Origin: Toxotes chatareus
Lineage: Eukaryota; Chordata; Actinopteri; Toxotidae
NCBI GenBank assembly: GCA_016801885.1
Contig: CM028897.1
Location: forward strand, 20,278,001 to 20,342,000
DNA length: 64,000 bases
Direction of reading: 5' to 3'
A program made the translations under genes and the position numbers. Numbering within the stretch: the stretch's first letter is position 1; every line of letters begins with the position of its first letter. Below are positions 11,501 through 24,500 of this stretch, in pieces. The notes under the pieces were generated by a model that did no database searches, had not been told where the DNA came from, and worked only from the letters and a program-made list of their open reading frames with translations.

Positions 11501-13600
11501 ACTGTGAACTAGGTTCATGAACTCTGGAGCTCAGTGGTAAGGTGGTAAACAAAAACAAAAACAGCAACTGCAAAAAACGTAAAATGTTATTCAAAGTTGA
11601 GATCTTTATGTATTTATGTCCTAAAACATATCTGAAGGGGATGTTTGACCAAAATCAGCAATATGCAGTCATCCTGGGGAATTCGGGTCCCTCAGAGTCT
11701 GATTTGTCCTCTGATTAAAGTAAGCTGTAGCAGCCAAGCTCAAAGGATGACGGACAGAGTTGCCAGCTGATCTAGAGATTGAAAAAAATCTTGGCCACTT
11801 CCTTCCTATCTATTCCTTCGGCTGATACCCATCCTGCATCCTCCTCTTTTCCATCTGCACCTTTCATCACCTCCACAACACGAACTCTGCACTGAAATGC
11901 ACTGACTCCATCACTGGTGTTTCTGACATGTAACTGATGTCTGTGAAGTTAACGTCTTGTAGGTCCACTAGAGGGTGTTATCGCGCAGGGACATTAGCGG
12001 CTGGAGAACAAAAAAGGCACTGGACACAAATGGTAAAATTTTGGCATAAGCTTTTAATGTTTTTATTAAGTTTTTGAGGTTTTCTCTTTAAATTTGATTG
12101 CTTTTTCCCCAGTAGTTTGTGTATTTTTTTTTATTATTATTATTCATCTGGTCTTTATTTATTTATCCTATCAGTAAAGGAGGAGAGTTGCTCAGGTAAA
12201 TCAGCATTCACAGTCAAACCTTCATACACTTTAACAACAGATCTGCTTTTTTTTTTTATAAGTCTCTATTTCACAAATGCTGTTGAATTATTACAGTTTC
12301 ACCTTTTTTGTTTTTTACATTTTTCAAAAATAGAAAAGGTAAATAATAAACATTCCATTGAAATATATTTTATACAGTTCTTTATTCTCTTTATTTTTAT
12401 TTTTATTTTTTTTTTTTGTTTTGTTTTCTCTCTCCAGTGTAGTGACAATAAAATTATATCCAGCATCAGTTTTTATAGCATAATCCCCATTCATTAATGG
12501 AGGGAAGCCTCTCATCTTTCTGCCTGTTATCCTTCTTTTTTTTCTCTGCCTCTTTCCAGCGGACACACACCAACAACATTAACCCCAGAGTGTCATAATC
12601 CAACTCGGGAAATAGCTGCATCTGGATTTATGGCATGATATAATTTTCTGATTATGAGAATCTGCAGCATTAGGAGAATGAGTGAGAGAAGGCACAGCTA
12701 AATGAACACACCTGAACAGACAGGTAAGAGAGGCAGGTGATGAGCAGGCAGCTTGCCTGATGATGAAAAAAAGTTTTCCATGGTGTCAGCAGCCATGATT
12801 CAGTAAAAGCCGTGTCAAACGTAGAAAGAAATATGACCAAGGAACATATCTAGAGAATATGTCTGTAAGGATATGTTCTGAAATGGTTACATGGAAAAAA
12901 TAAAGAATCACTTGTTTTCCCAAACAAGCACCTAAGCCTCAGCAGCGGTGTTTTGGAAGCTTCTGGGAAACCATGACTGGACTCATGAAACTGAGCCCAG
13001 TTTGCCTCCAGACAGTGCTCACGTCTCACACTGCTACCAGGTGAAAAGTGACTATATCAGTAAAAAAAAATGTCCATGTCTGTATGAAAATTTTGATGAG
13101 GAATTTAATGTGAATGAACCTGGGGGGGAAAAAAGGTTAAAGAAAAATGAAAACAGCTTATGTCCTAACTGGAAAAAAAAAGGAAGAAGGGAAGACAAGA
13201 ACCTTTGCTTTTTTTTTCTTTTTCCAACAGAGGAGAGGCTTCCCTTCACATGGCCATTCGCAATTGAGATAAAGTCATCATTTTAAAGTTTCCCACGCAT
13301 GCATTTAGAATTCATCTTGAAAAAATAGGATAGAAAAACACAAGAACAAGGGATGCAAAAAGAAGCTTCTTCCTCAAAAGAACTGAAGGAGGAGGTGGGA
13401 AGAGAGGAAGAGGAGGAGAGGATGGAGAGAGAGGGGGGGTGTGAGAGGAGTGGGATAGAGAGGAGGAGAGGTTGCTGCAAGAAACGCAGACTGGAGTTTT
13501 AGAGGCTAGCTAGCTACAGACTGATATAAAACATTATCTAGACTAAACATGAAAGTTCACTCTTCACCATGGGAATAGTGTTTTTTTTTTTACGTACGGT

Positions 13601-13844
13601 TTTAGATTAGCTAACTTGTCCATCCAGACAATGCAGGCTAATAAAGCTAGGCTAAAAGTAACTAGCATTGGTAAAATTAACTGAAGGCCCACCTATTAGC
13701 TATACAGAAGACTGCAACATATTGTTCGTGATTTTAGGCAAGCTAACTAGTCTATTCAGACGGTGTACTTTAGTAGAGCTAATCCAAAACCAGCTAGCCA
13801 AGACAGTTTTAACGTAAGGTCCACTTATTAGCTTTTAAGAAGAC
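13601..13844. repeat. Diverged tandem duplication, about 112-bp units
   Basis: Copy 1 (13601-13712) begins TTTAGATTAGCTAACTTGTC and ends CAGAAGAC. Copy 2 (13733-13844) begins TTTAGGCAAGCTAACTAGTC and ends AAGAAGAC. Shared landmarks keep their order: CCA-TTCAGAC, a CTAGC motif, AACTGAAGG/AACGTAAGG and CACCTATTAGC/CACTTATTAGC. The copies are clearly diverged, so the duplication is not recent. Confidence 0.65.
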
Positions 13845-14525
13845 CATAAGATCCTCATTAAGATAAGTAGACCTTCAGTTAAGGTTATTTTGTCAAAGGT
13901 TCAGTTTACAACTCCACTAGCCAACAATGACTGGATAAAGTAGTTAGCTTGCTTAAAATTGCAATGTCCATTCAAGTTTAAATGGTAAATCCACAGGGCA
14001 GAGCAGCTGCCCTTGGACTTCTGACCACACCCAAAGTTTTTCTTCTGCTGTGAAAGGAAAAACATCCGCAGGATCATGACTGACTTTGTGTGGCTTGGAT
14101 GTATATGCAAAGAAGGTTTAACCCACAGAGAGCTGCATCAGTCACCAGTCAGACTGCTGCTGGTTTCTCGCAATAGGCTGCTTATATATAGACCTTTAAA
14201 ACTCCAATCAGCATGAAAGAAAGGTGGTGGTGAGGTGGGGTGGTGGGGTGGGGTGAGAGGGGAGGGGGGAGACAGTGGGCAGAGCCGCTCCTCTGCATCT
14301 TGTCCTGATATGTTTGGTCGTCAGTTGGGTTTCAAGTAAATTTGCACTATTGTTTAGCTCAGATGTCCGTCTACTCACAGGGGGCGTGGCTTATCATTTA
14401 AACAGACAAACACACACATTCTTTCACACACTTAACCGAAACCAGAGGCCCTAAAAAAGAGCTTATTTCATTATTGCTCTGTCCCTACCACACTGCAGTG
14501 GAATAATCATTGTTTCTATGTCTTT

Positions 14526-14981
14526 CTAGAACTGTGCAATAGCCACTTCCTCTTCTTCTCCTACTGCCTGACAAATCTCCATTATGTCTTCATTAGGCTG
14601 GTTTCTGAAGCAACGTGAAATGTATGAAGGGAGACGGGGGGGTGGATCCCACTGTGATGAAGGGCTGTACCCATTATTCATGAACTCTTGAAGCATTTCC
14701 TTTTCATACACCCCAGTACCAAACAAGAAACTGGAGACGGTGACCACCTTTGCTCTGACAGATAGCGTAAATCCAGCAAACCCCATCTGAGACACAGAGC
14801 AAATGGTTTCCAACAGCACAGTAACATGACGCCTGTAGCCCAACTGGTGCATGCAACGGCTGGCTTTATGTTCACTGCATGCTTGTATACAAAAGCATTT
14901 ATAGATCCATTGTTGATCATAATTCATCAGACTTGCATGTGTTAAAAAAATACAACATACATATGTAAACCAAAAATACAA
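14526..14981 (-). other. Unidentified 151-codon ORF, possible gene or transposon remnant
   Basis: A minus-strand ORF of 151 codons that I do not recognise. Its C-terminal two thirds is not low-complexity and looks protein-like, for example HVTVLLETICSVSQMGFAGF, DPPPRLPSYISRCFRNQPNE and an acidic end, GEEEEVAIAQF. The N-terminal part (MYFWFTYVCCIFLTHASL) is less convincing and may be read-through of intron or flank; an AG acceptor could lie near 14877. There are no neighbouring exons I can join to it. Chance ORF, decayed transposon ORF and lineage-specific exon all remain possible. Confidence 0.22.
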
Positions 14982-16749
14982 TTTTAGAAAAATGAAAGCA
15001 ATATAATTAACACACTGAAGAAGCTGTGTTCACCATGGTATAGGAACAATATAGTACATGGTAAACCATTATTACTGTATACTTTTAGGAAGACAAGTAA
15101 TATGTATTACAAAAAAAATACCTGGAAGCAATGGGACCTAGTGAGGTGTAGAAGGGAAGCTGGATGTAGTGTGGACCAAAATGACAGAAAAAAAAATCTA
15201 CTTCCAGGCTTCAAGCAGGATTAAAGAGATCCACATTTACTGATTGAAGTGATCAGAAGGTTAATTTGAAACAATTATTTGAAACGCAAAACTTTCTTGA
15301 AAATACATCCTGCGGCATCAAAACATCTTGATGTTCCACATCTCAGATTTTTGACACAGTGTATTCCTGAGATAGGCCCTGTTTTCTGTTTGATTTTTGG
15401 CTCTTTGCGATTTGTTAAGATTCGCCCAGAAAGTAAAAAAATAAAATACATAGAAGTAACTCTTCTTTTTGTGACAACAGAGAGTAATTTGGATAGGAGC
15501 ATGGATACCAAATGGTCACCTTTTTTTTTGTCCCCAAAAAGATTCCGTTCAGTTCAGACTCAGTTAGTCTGGCTGCTTACACTGTGAATGCTACCATTTA
15601 TGATCTTTATTATGCTAAAATATGGATGTGTCTGGGTTTAAAACACTGCATGGCCTTAGACGCAATGAAGTAATAAATAGTGAATAGACTGCAGCACGAC
15701 TTTGAAACATGAACAAATGGAGACGAGTGAGCTGTGATCATTTTGTCTCGCTCTGGAGAAAACAAATGGACTTTCCGGTGAGCTCCCAGACATGGGCTGA
15801 ACTCATATTTCTAAACTTGGGCTCAGCCAAGGTCTGGTAGCTTGGCTGCCACACTTAACAAACTCAAAGGGCATGTTCTCGAGAAGTCTGTGAGTACCTA
15901 GGACTGTCAGAATCTGCAATTCATCAAGTGCATAAAGGGCCTCAAGCACATTTGGACTTCTAGAGTGCTCAATAACAATGTGAGGACAATCAAATTTAAG
16001 GGAAAGGTTTTACTGTGTATATCAATCAAAATCCATCCTAGTTAAATATGTAAAGCAGAGCAAAGATTAAGAGAAATTTAGAAAGATATGTAACAGGTTC
16101 AAGAATTTTTATCATTAGAAAGAATATAGTTCCATCTTATAGAAAGATTTCCCCCCTCACACCCCAGCAATGTGACAATTGTTAAAAATGTTACGGTTCA
16201 TACCAAATGATCAAATTTTGGGGGTTCCAGTTCACAAGTCCCCGGAGTGGACATTTGGGTTTAGACATTTTGAGCAAGCATGTATGTCTGGCTATCACTC
16301 AGTGGGAGCACCATTGTGATATAGCAATGGTTTGCCAGACACAGCTCTTTTAGATCGATAGCCCTTATTGAAAAGCGTGCAGTGCAGGAAAGCACAGTTG
16401 ATGGACTTCTCTGGCTGTGTCAACAGGAGAGAGTTTGTCTCTAAATAGCTGGACAGTTGTCAAAAATGTGTCTTTTTTTTTTTTTTTTTTTGTAAGTATT
16501 TTATCAGACATTTTTTAATTGGGAATAAGCTGTCAGTGGGAGTATTTTGGACTGATGTTTTTGTGATAGCCCGACTGTATGTCAGCTACAATATAAAAAC
16601 CCTACACACATGGATGAATTATGGGACAATGGGCCCCTGGGAACACACCTGTAACCACACCCCGGCCCTTCTACAAAGAAGCAAGACACCCAGAACGAAA
16701 CAGAAACAAAACAACACGGATGTGGCTGTTTTGTTTTGTTTTCTCTCTG

Positions 16750-16818
16750 TAGTCGTTTTACATCTGTTTGTGGTTGTTTTGTGTCTCTTTGTGGTCATTT
16801 TGTGTCTCTTTGTAATCA
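16750..16818. repeat. Three-copy minisatellite, about 21-bp unit
   Basis: Successive units resemble TTTTGTGTCTCTTTGTGGTCA, with variants TTTTACATCTGTTTGTGGTTG and TTTTGTGTCTCTTTGTAATCA. Similar short arrays are common in fish DNA. Confidence 0.6.
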
Positions 16819-18525
16819 CTTAAAACAGAGGTTTGGGCCCCCTGAACCTTTGGGCCTATTTGTTCAGTCATGCATCCGTGCTTACACAGTTTTCTACACG
16901 GTCTCACAAACCAAATGCCAATGAGTACAGAAGAATTAAAAATAAACACAACCAAAGCACCAAAAATGAACATTAATGCTCATATGAGATGCATAAAAAA
17001 GACATGAAAAGGTAAAAATGAAAAGTACCAGCGAAATCCAAATAAAGGAAGTCTAACAATCTCCAGCTTTTTGGATAACAACACATCTGTCCAGAAACTG
17101 CTGGATTTCCATCAAAGTGCTCCTTCCAGTTCTAAAGGCATTTCCACTTTTCTCCTTATTTCACTCTGTTTATCTAATTTATCAAAATCTGTCCACAGGT
17201 TGTGTGAAAATGGGTTTCCCACAGCCCAGCAGAGCGTCCTTGCTTCTGCTGTTCCTAATAATAGGGGGTACTTGGCCAACTCTAATTGAACACACAGAGC
17301 CAAGATGGCTGCCTCTCACCCTGGGGGGAAAAAAAACACCACCATCGCTACACAGGAGCTACATCCATCACAATTAACACTGTTGTATCTGTGTCTCCTT
17401 GGCTGTCTCACCAAGGGAAATGATGCTCTGCCTCTGTGTTGTAGATGACAGACCCAATCTATTTCAGTGTTAAAGCACCAAATCAGGTCACTTTAAGAAT
17501 AATAAACCAGAAAGCTTTTCCCTCTATAGGTTTAACCTTTTGCTAAGTTTGTTTAGCTTTCGCTCCTTTTATTTACAGGTTTACTACATGTTTTAGCTAG
17601 GCATAGCATTTACACAATAAGAATGGCTAGGCCAAGTCGTAATGCCCCTGTTGTGACCCCTATAAGATGTGGTTTAATGCACACACTGTCAATTGGGCTT
17701 ATCAATAAAACCAGTACCATCAACCAATAAGATTGCAGTATTATGATGCTTTCTTATATCCTTTCAATAAAGCTACAATTTTATACCACATTGTGAACAC
17801 CGTCAAGGCAATGATTCTTTTTCCTGAGCCATTTGGAAATGAAGAGCAAGAAAACTAATCAAGAGGGGAGCTTTAAATGGAGAGATGTTGTGGCTACATA
17901 ACAGCTAACTCAAAAAGGCTCAATCATCAGTCACCGCTCAAGTTCCAAGAGATCTTTCGAGATGAAGAGGAAATCATACATTTGCAGGAAGTCTGACAGG
18001 AGCTGTCATTCCTTCATAATGGGATTTTGTGATTCATTCACAAAGCTACACCATGAAAAAAGCTACTGGACCAAACATTTGCAGATGACACCCTTCAGTT
18101 TCTGTCTGAATTCCCTGAACCGCATGTTGTCGCATGTTGAGTTTACTTAGGGATGTAGCTACCTTTGAGAAAACTGAGATCATGTCTGCATTTAACATGA
18201 AATCAAGAGTTTACATTCTACTACTACACACGCTGTTTTTTTTTCTTTTAAGGCTGCTTCTGATATTTTTTGACTATACGACTTTAAAAAAAAAAAAAAA
18301 AAACTAATGCTGAACAGAAATAAGAGGGGTTTTATATTACATACCTGACACCAAAACATAATTTAGGGAGATAACATTTAATTTAATATAACTGAAAAGT
18401 GAAATAAATGAATAAAACGTGGGATTTGTCTTTATGCTTGGAAAATCTCATTTTTTGTGGCCTCCATATTTTCTTAGGTGGGTGAATTTAGGAAAAAAAG
18501 AGACATTAGGTTCTCACGAGATATA

Positions 18526-18978
18526 CACTAAGTTGTCAGTTTATTAGGTCCACCTAGCTAAAACCAATGCAGTCCAAAGCAACAGTCCTGCAATGAATCC
18601 TCCCTTAATGAAGGTTACAGGGTTTGGATGCTTTTGAGAGATGTTGATTTAGGGTCAGTTTGGAGGCTACAGCTCGTGGTGCTGTTGAATTGTACTGAAA
18701 TATACTTATGAATGTTTCTATTATTCTGTCCATTTATATCAGTGAAGGTCAGTTAAATAACATAAACACCTTTCTGTATAATACAATACAGTTCAACAGC
18801 AGCACAAACTAATTCTCAAGCATGATCACACAGATGAATCAACATGTATCTAAAAAGTATCAATAAAAACTGAACATTATAAACCTCATAAAGGAGGATT
18901 TACTGGAGAACTGTTGTATTGGACCACATTATTTTTTTTTTTTTATCAAGGTGGACCTAAAAAACTGATAACTAAGTG
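18526..18978. mobile_element. Tc1/mariner-like MITE, 453 bp
   Basis: The terminal inverted repeats are about 30 bp long. The left end starts CACTAAGTTGTCAGTTTATT and continues AGGTCCACC. The reverse complement of the right end starts CACTTAGTTATCAGTTTTTT and continues AGGTCCAC. Each end is flanked by TA (18524-18525 and 18979-18980), the target duplication of Tc1/mariner elements. There is no transposase ORF, so it is a non-autonomous copy. Confidence 0.85.
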
Positions 18979-19148
18979 TAAATCCAAGCTAGTGGTATTA
19001 CAACCCTGGGTGATGAGGTAGCCATCTTGTATCTTTTCACCTGAGGAAGTAAACAGACCTGCCTGGACCACTGTGTGGGTTAATAAAAAAAAAAAAAAAC
19101 CAAAACCTTCATCTGTACGTTTTTCTGTTTCTGTATTCTCAACCCCAG

Positions 19149-19214
19149 ACTTCAGATCACCTGTCTAACCTCGAAGGTGTGGTGACTGCCTTGGATATCA
19201 AGGTCAAGAAATAA
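19149..19214 (+). other. Possible terminal coding segment (21 codons plus stop)
   Basis: A pyrimidine-rich tract and CCCCAG acceptor precede an open segment that reads TSDHLSNLEGVVTALDIKV, then two Lys and TAA. It looks like a short last exon, but it is small, I do not recognise it and no partner exons were found. Chance is likely. Confidence 0.15.
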
Positions 19215-21454
19215 GTACCAGGGGAGAGGGACAAAAGACATTTTCAGTTCAAATACATGGAATCAATGACATCTTGGAGTGGACAGCACAGTTCAGTTCA
19301 GCGTCAGTTTGGTAGTCCTGGGTCCAGATAGTGACACAGACACAACAGCTGCCATTGGAGAGAGTTACGTATAATGGTTCTGGTAAAAGGCTACATGAAG
19401 AAGAAGAAAGAGAAGAAGAGGAGGAGGAGGAGGAGGAGGAGGAAGAAGAAGCAGAGTAGCAGCCAGGTGAGGAGTTGAAGTAGTAGTAGTAGTAGTAGTA
19501 GTAGACGAACTCGTAGTAGCATAATAAACACTTGCAGAAGTTGGAAGGAGTCTTCTTGGATTTTAGAGAGCTGGGGTGGGAGTCCCCCAGGATTTCTTAA
19601 AGAAAACAAAACAGGGCAGATGTTGCAACCCTTTTTTCTGAATCATAGGTGTTTTATCATTGAAAACAAAATTGGGAAATAAATAAATAAATAAATCTTT
19701 TTTTTTTAAAACATGATCCTACATTTTTTAAATCTTATGCATATAACATAATTTTGTTAAAATTTCATGTTTAAATTCTCAATTTCTAGCCCTGTTATTC
19801 GTGGGGGAGATCAGAATGGCTTGCAGAAGTCATGCAGAATATTCATGCTGGTAAACAATGTCATAAAAATGCATTTCTAATTTTGCAATCATTGCCTTTT
19901 TCTTTTTTTAATCCCTAGAATAGTTTCTCAAAGATGTTCTCCTGCTGCTGCTGAATACCTGCTTTCTTTAAAAAGCCTGTATCTTCTTGCCCCCATCCCC
20001 AGAGGTATAGAGTGTATGGTCTGCAGAATCTCCTTCCCCCCTCCACTCTTTCTCTCAGAGGAGGAGGGAGCTCCTCTTTATCCATCATGCCTTCTGAGAG
20101 AGCAGTTTGCTGCAGGAGACGTAGTTTTGCACATATTAGCAGCCGGTTTTGGGGTTAAAAAGTAGCTTGGATGATGATGATGATGATGATGACTTTGCAT
20201 TGAAATTGCTAGGTGGATGAAAAAAGAAATCTGCAGTCTCTCTCCCCCGTTCTCATGGACTCCCTCCTGTCTCTCTCTCCCCCCACCCCTTTTTAAACCC
20301 ATCCATTGTATCTTTGACCGTCTTTCTTCGGGTTTTAATTGGTTTCATTCATGCCATGCAGATTTGCTAAAGAGGAGCAGCAGCAGCGATGCTGAGATGC
20401 GGGGGAGGGGGGCTCAAGATACTGTAAAGACTTGAGAGGGAAAAAGAGAGTGAGAAAGAGAGACAGAGGGTCAATCACATCTTCCTTTTCAGTGACACCT
20501 CCTGATTTTTTTTTTTCTCAGCAGATGTTATGGCCAGTTTCGTGTCTTTGAGGGTTTCTGTTCACCCCAACTGGTACGTCCATCTACGCGTCTGTCTTTG
20601 GGTTAGATTCCATCTCAAGGTGGATTAAAACTGACTCTTTGTCGTCTACGGAGACCTCAACATTTAAAACGATCAGTTGAACTTGAAGTCCCAAGATGTC
20701 AACTGTCTCTCAGAAGAATCAGATGATATCAAACAAAAGGGATCATGTCAAATTTACATGTGATATGGCTGATGTTTTCTGATATGTATGAGTAGATTTC
20801 CACCTGCTGGTAGAGGTCCTGTAGTTCAGCAGAGATTAACAGGGAAGCCCGGCCTCTGCAGCCCAGCAGCACCACCGGGTCAGACTCTGCGGGAGCCATT
20901 CGACATCATGATGGACCACCCCTCAACTTGCATAGTGCTTTGAATGCCAAAATAATGGAACGTTCACTGGAAATCAACAGTTGTGCATGCAGCTTCTCGA
21001 AATAAAAAGAGTGAAGGAATAACACAACTGTGGAAATAAAGGGTATCCTTGTCACATGGTTTCCAAATCCAAGTCATAGGTCATGGCCCTCTGGCTGCTG
21101 AGGCAGGAGCATCCATGCTGTGGTTTGCTGTGAAAATCAGTTCAGAAGAGGTGGAAATGTTTGGTCGCTCCCACAGAAAAATGGCTTACATGGGTCACTG
21201 GGTTGCAATATGCACGTGTCAAACAGACGACGGAAATGTCCAGGTGTCAGTGACTCTGATGATTTCTACCTCTCGTCTTCTCCTCTTCCTCTTTCTCTCT
21301 GTCTCGCTCCCGTTTTCTACAGTGAATTTCATTGGGGGAGCTGGAGGAGCAGTGGGATAAAGTTTATTATCTTCCTCTTCTTGCAGGGAGGGGAGGAGGT
21401 GAGGGTTAGAAACTCAGCACTGAAAAGGAAAAGAGAAAAGAGAATTTAGTGAGG

Positions 21455-21504
21455 ATTTGAAGCGAATAAGTCACCACTCTGATCGTGACTTATTCACTTC
21501 AAAT
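21455..21504. repeat. Near-perfect 20-bp inverted repeat, 10-nt loop
   Basis: Arm 1, ATTTGAAGCGAATAAGTCAC (21455-21474), and the reverse complement of arm 2, ATTTGAAGTGAATAAGTCAC (21485-21504), differ at one position. In a minus-strand RNA this difference would be a G-U wobble, so the stem would be fully paired. Confidence 0.85.
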
Positions 21505-24500
21505 TGATTGTGCCCTGATGAAGGGTGGTCAAGAAGTTTACAAGTTCATCCAGACATCAAGTACTAACTATGTAACAGGTGATAAAGGGTAAATCATTTG
21601 ATTTACCAGATGCCAATAAGTTATTTTGTTTCAGATTTGAGATGATGTTGGTGGGTAAAGTAATATTTTCTTTGCTTTCATCAGAATGGCATCTGTACAG
21701 ATACGCAGTCTTAGAGTCTTGGACGGCCCCAGCTGTTCATAAGATCAAATTTATCTTAGTTCTAATGTAAGTGTTTACTAAGTGAACATGCATGGCTAAA
21801 TTGAAACGGGTTGCATTTTACAAACTAGCTCCTACTAAGAGGTTACTAAACAATAACACCCAGTAAGTGTGGTGTAGCTACCGAACCAAGTGCTAAAGTT
21901 AGCTTGCTAACATTTGACCCAAAGAGTAAAAACGGTAATACAGAACGCGGTCTACATATGTGACCTGAAACTTGATAAATACTGTTTAAATATGATGTAA
22001 ATCTTAAAGATTTTAAATTACATCACAAAAAAAAAAAAAATACAATCCCTCAAATTTTGAAACATGATGCTAACAATACGTTAGCATGATCGGACACGGT
22101 CCACTCATTAGAAACTGTGTAAATACAAACTTTGAAACCTATTTATCCACGTGTGAAGACATATATAAAATAATACAGTGAATTCCTGGTGTTGCACATT
22201 GTTTTTGAGTGAATGGTATTAGAAAAGTTGCCTGGCAACAGATTCACACCTTACTAAAGTCTTTATAAGCTGATAGTTTAATGATGCAGCATGATTTGAA
22301 ACTATCTAGTTGTTTCTAAGAACTTAAGAACAACACTGAAATTTAGAGTTGGATTTATGAAGCTCTGGTGCAACCCAGTCCTGACATATAGGTATTGACC
22401 AATGAGTTGCTTCTATCAGAGATTAACATTTTTCAAGAGCTAACAAGGGACCAGTTTTACCTACATGGCATCAGACACAATGAGCAAAACTGACAATTAT
22501 TTTACCCACCATCACAGAAAAGTAAAATTTTAGCTTTCATTTCCATTGAAAATTATTTGATATCTTCCTGAGGTGAAGTGTGGAACAACATTAGAAATGG
22601 GCCTGTTTCCCAAAAGCATCAAGATGGAGTCACATCACTTTTATCTTGGTATAAATCTTATATTTTTGCCTTTTATGCAATAGAGAGTTAATGGATTTTT
22701 GTGACTAAACACACTTTTCAAAATACTATTTTCAACATATTTAACACAAAAGATGCTGTTGGCAAAGAGGCTGTGAGTTTCCTCTGATGCTACGTATGAG
22801 ATTTAAGTGTTAGCCATTATAGAAAGCCTTCTTTCTTCAATGCAGCTGCACAACTTTCCAAACCAAATCCTCTCAGGTTGGAGTAAGAATGTAGGAAGTG
22901 AAAGACTTCTACAATGGCAGACTGAGTGTTTCTAATCTAATCTGTAGTTTCCAGTGGTGCTCAGTTTGACATAGCTGTTTGTACTAATGGAAACTGCAGC
23001 AACAAAATGCTATACACCAAGGCAAGGAAATGGTACAACCACGCCACTAAAGCAAAAAAAAAAAAAACAACAACAAAAAAATAAAAAAGGACATCACTAC
23101 AAAGCTCGCCCAGCCCAGCCGTCATGCAATTACACCAAAAACACAGAGCTTGAATGTGACACACACTAACATTTCTGTGTCTATAACTCACTCACTCACT
23201 CACTCACACACACAGACTGCAGAAGTCCTCGGGGGCTGCTCAGTCCTCTGATATAACAAATGGCAATTGGGTGGTAATTAAGAAGCTGATGAGACCAAGA
23301 GACATCGAGGTCAATGACAGTGAAATCAAAATCATGTCAGAGGTCAAAGTTCAAACCAGAGGACTGCAGCCAACCAGGACTGGGCTGAAATCCAGACCAA
23401 GAGCTGAGAACGGAATATCTCAGTTGGTGTGTCCTGCAAATGTACAGACCAGACCTTGGCCAAATAACAACTATTTTTTTCTTTCTTTTTGTTTTTTTTT
23501 TTAGCGTTTTGTTTCATCCCACTTTAGCTGTCAGACGGGCAGAGTCTGCTGTATCAGCTCAGGTCATCTCTGATTCATTTCATTCTGGTGCAGCTTGTGT
23601 TTGCCCAAAAAAGACAAAGTACAAGTCTCCTGCACCTGTGTGGGATAAAACAAGCTGCAGACAGTGTTTGTGAAGGCTGTTTGACCCAGGTGTGGTTCAC
23701 ACAAAGGCTACACGAAAGTAAAAAGGGAAGGAAAATAGGGTGCGGCACACAACACGAAAACACAGAACATAAAACAAAATGTCACACCAACACAGAACCA
23801 CACACAGGTGAGAAAAGACACCACAAGAAGCAAACGGTGCACAGGAACAACAGTGAGGTACACATTCTTACATGGAGAAGCGATTTTTGCTTCTTTCTTT
23901 CTTCCTCCTCCTCCTCCTCATCATCACCACACTTTTCTGTCTTGCCCAAACTTTTCCTCCTCCATCTCCTCCCTCTGATGCTGCTCGGCTGACAATCCAC
24001 TCAGAACACATCATTTCATAGCACATTTTTCCCCTCCTCCCAGTCTACAATACATCACTCCAGTCTTTTTCATTCATTTTTATGTCCGTTCCTGTCTTCC
24101 TCCCCGGTGAAATCCAGTGTTAGGCCAATCTTTTCTTTTTTTTTCCTCTTTTTTTTTTAAATCAGGTGTGAAGGTGCTCCAATTTCACTCAGTTCCTTTT
24201 TGGTTTTGCTGTGAGAGACTTCGGGGCGGGGGAATGGATGGTGTGTTGGCGGGATAAAGTCTCACAGAAAGAGGGATACAGTTATTGGGAAAGGGTGGAA
24301 AGACAAGGTGATGACACAAGGGGAAGACAGGAAGCACATTTGGACAAGGAAAGCAAAACAGCATTTTTGAAGGAGGGGGGGCAAAAGCAACAAATCAGAG
24401 CACATGGTAGGCACAGAAAAGAGAGGAAAGCTCAACTTTTTTTTTCTAGTTACTCCATTTTTCATACATACAGAACATCTCTGAGGAAAGATGGTTGAAC

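Larger units (their letters stand above)
9020..18525. other. Intergenic DNA between the convergent genes, left part
   Basis: No recognisable gene is seen. It contains an A-rich double run near 9588-9621, TTTTC repeats near 10413-10448, a diverged tandem duplication (13601-13844), an unidentified minus-strand ORF (14526-14981) and a short minisatellite (16750-16818). The rest looks like unconstrained AT-rich sequence. Confidence 0.6.
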
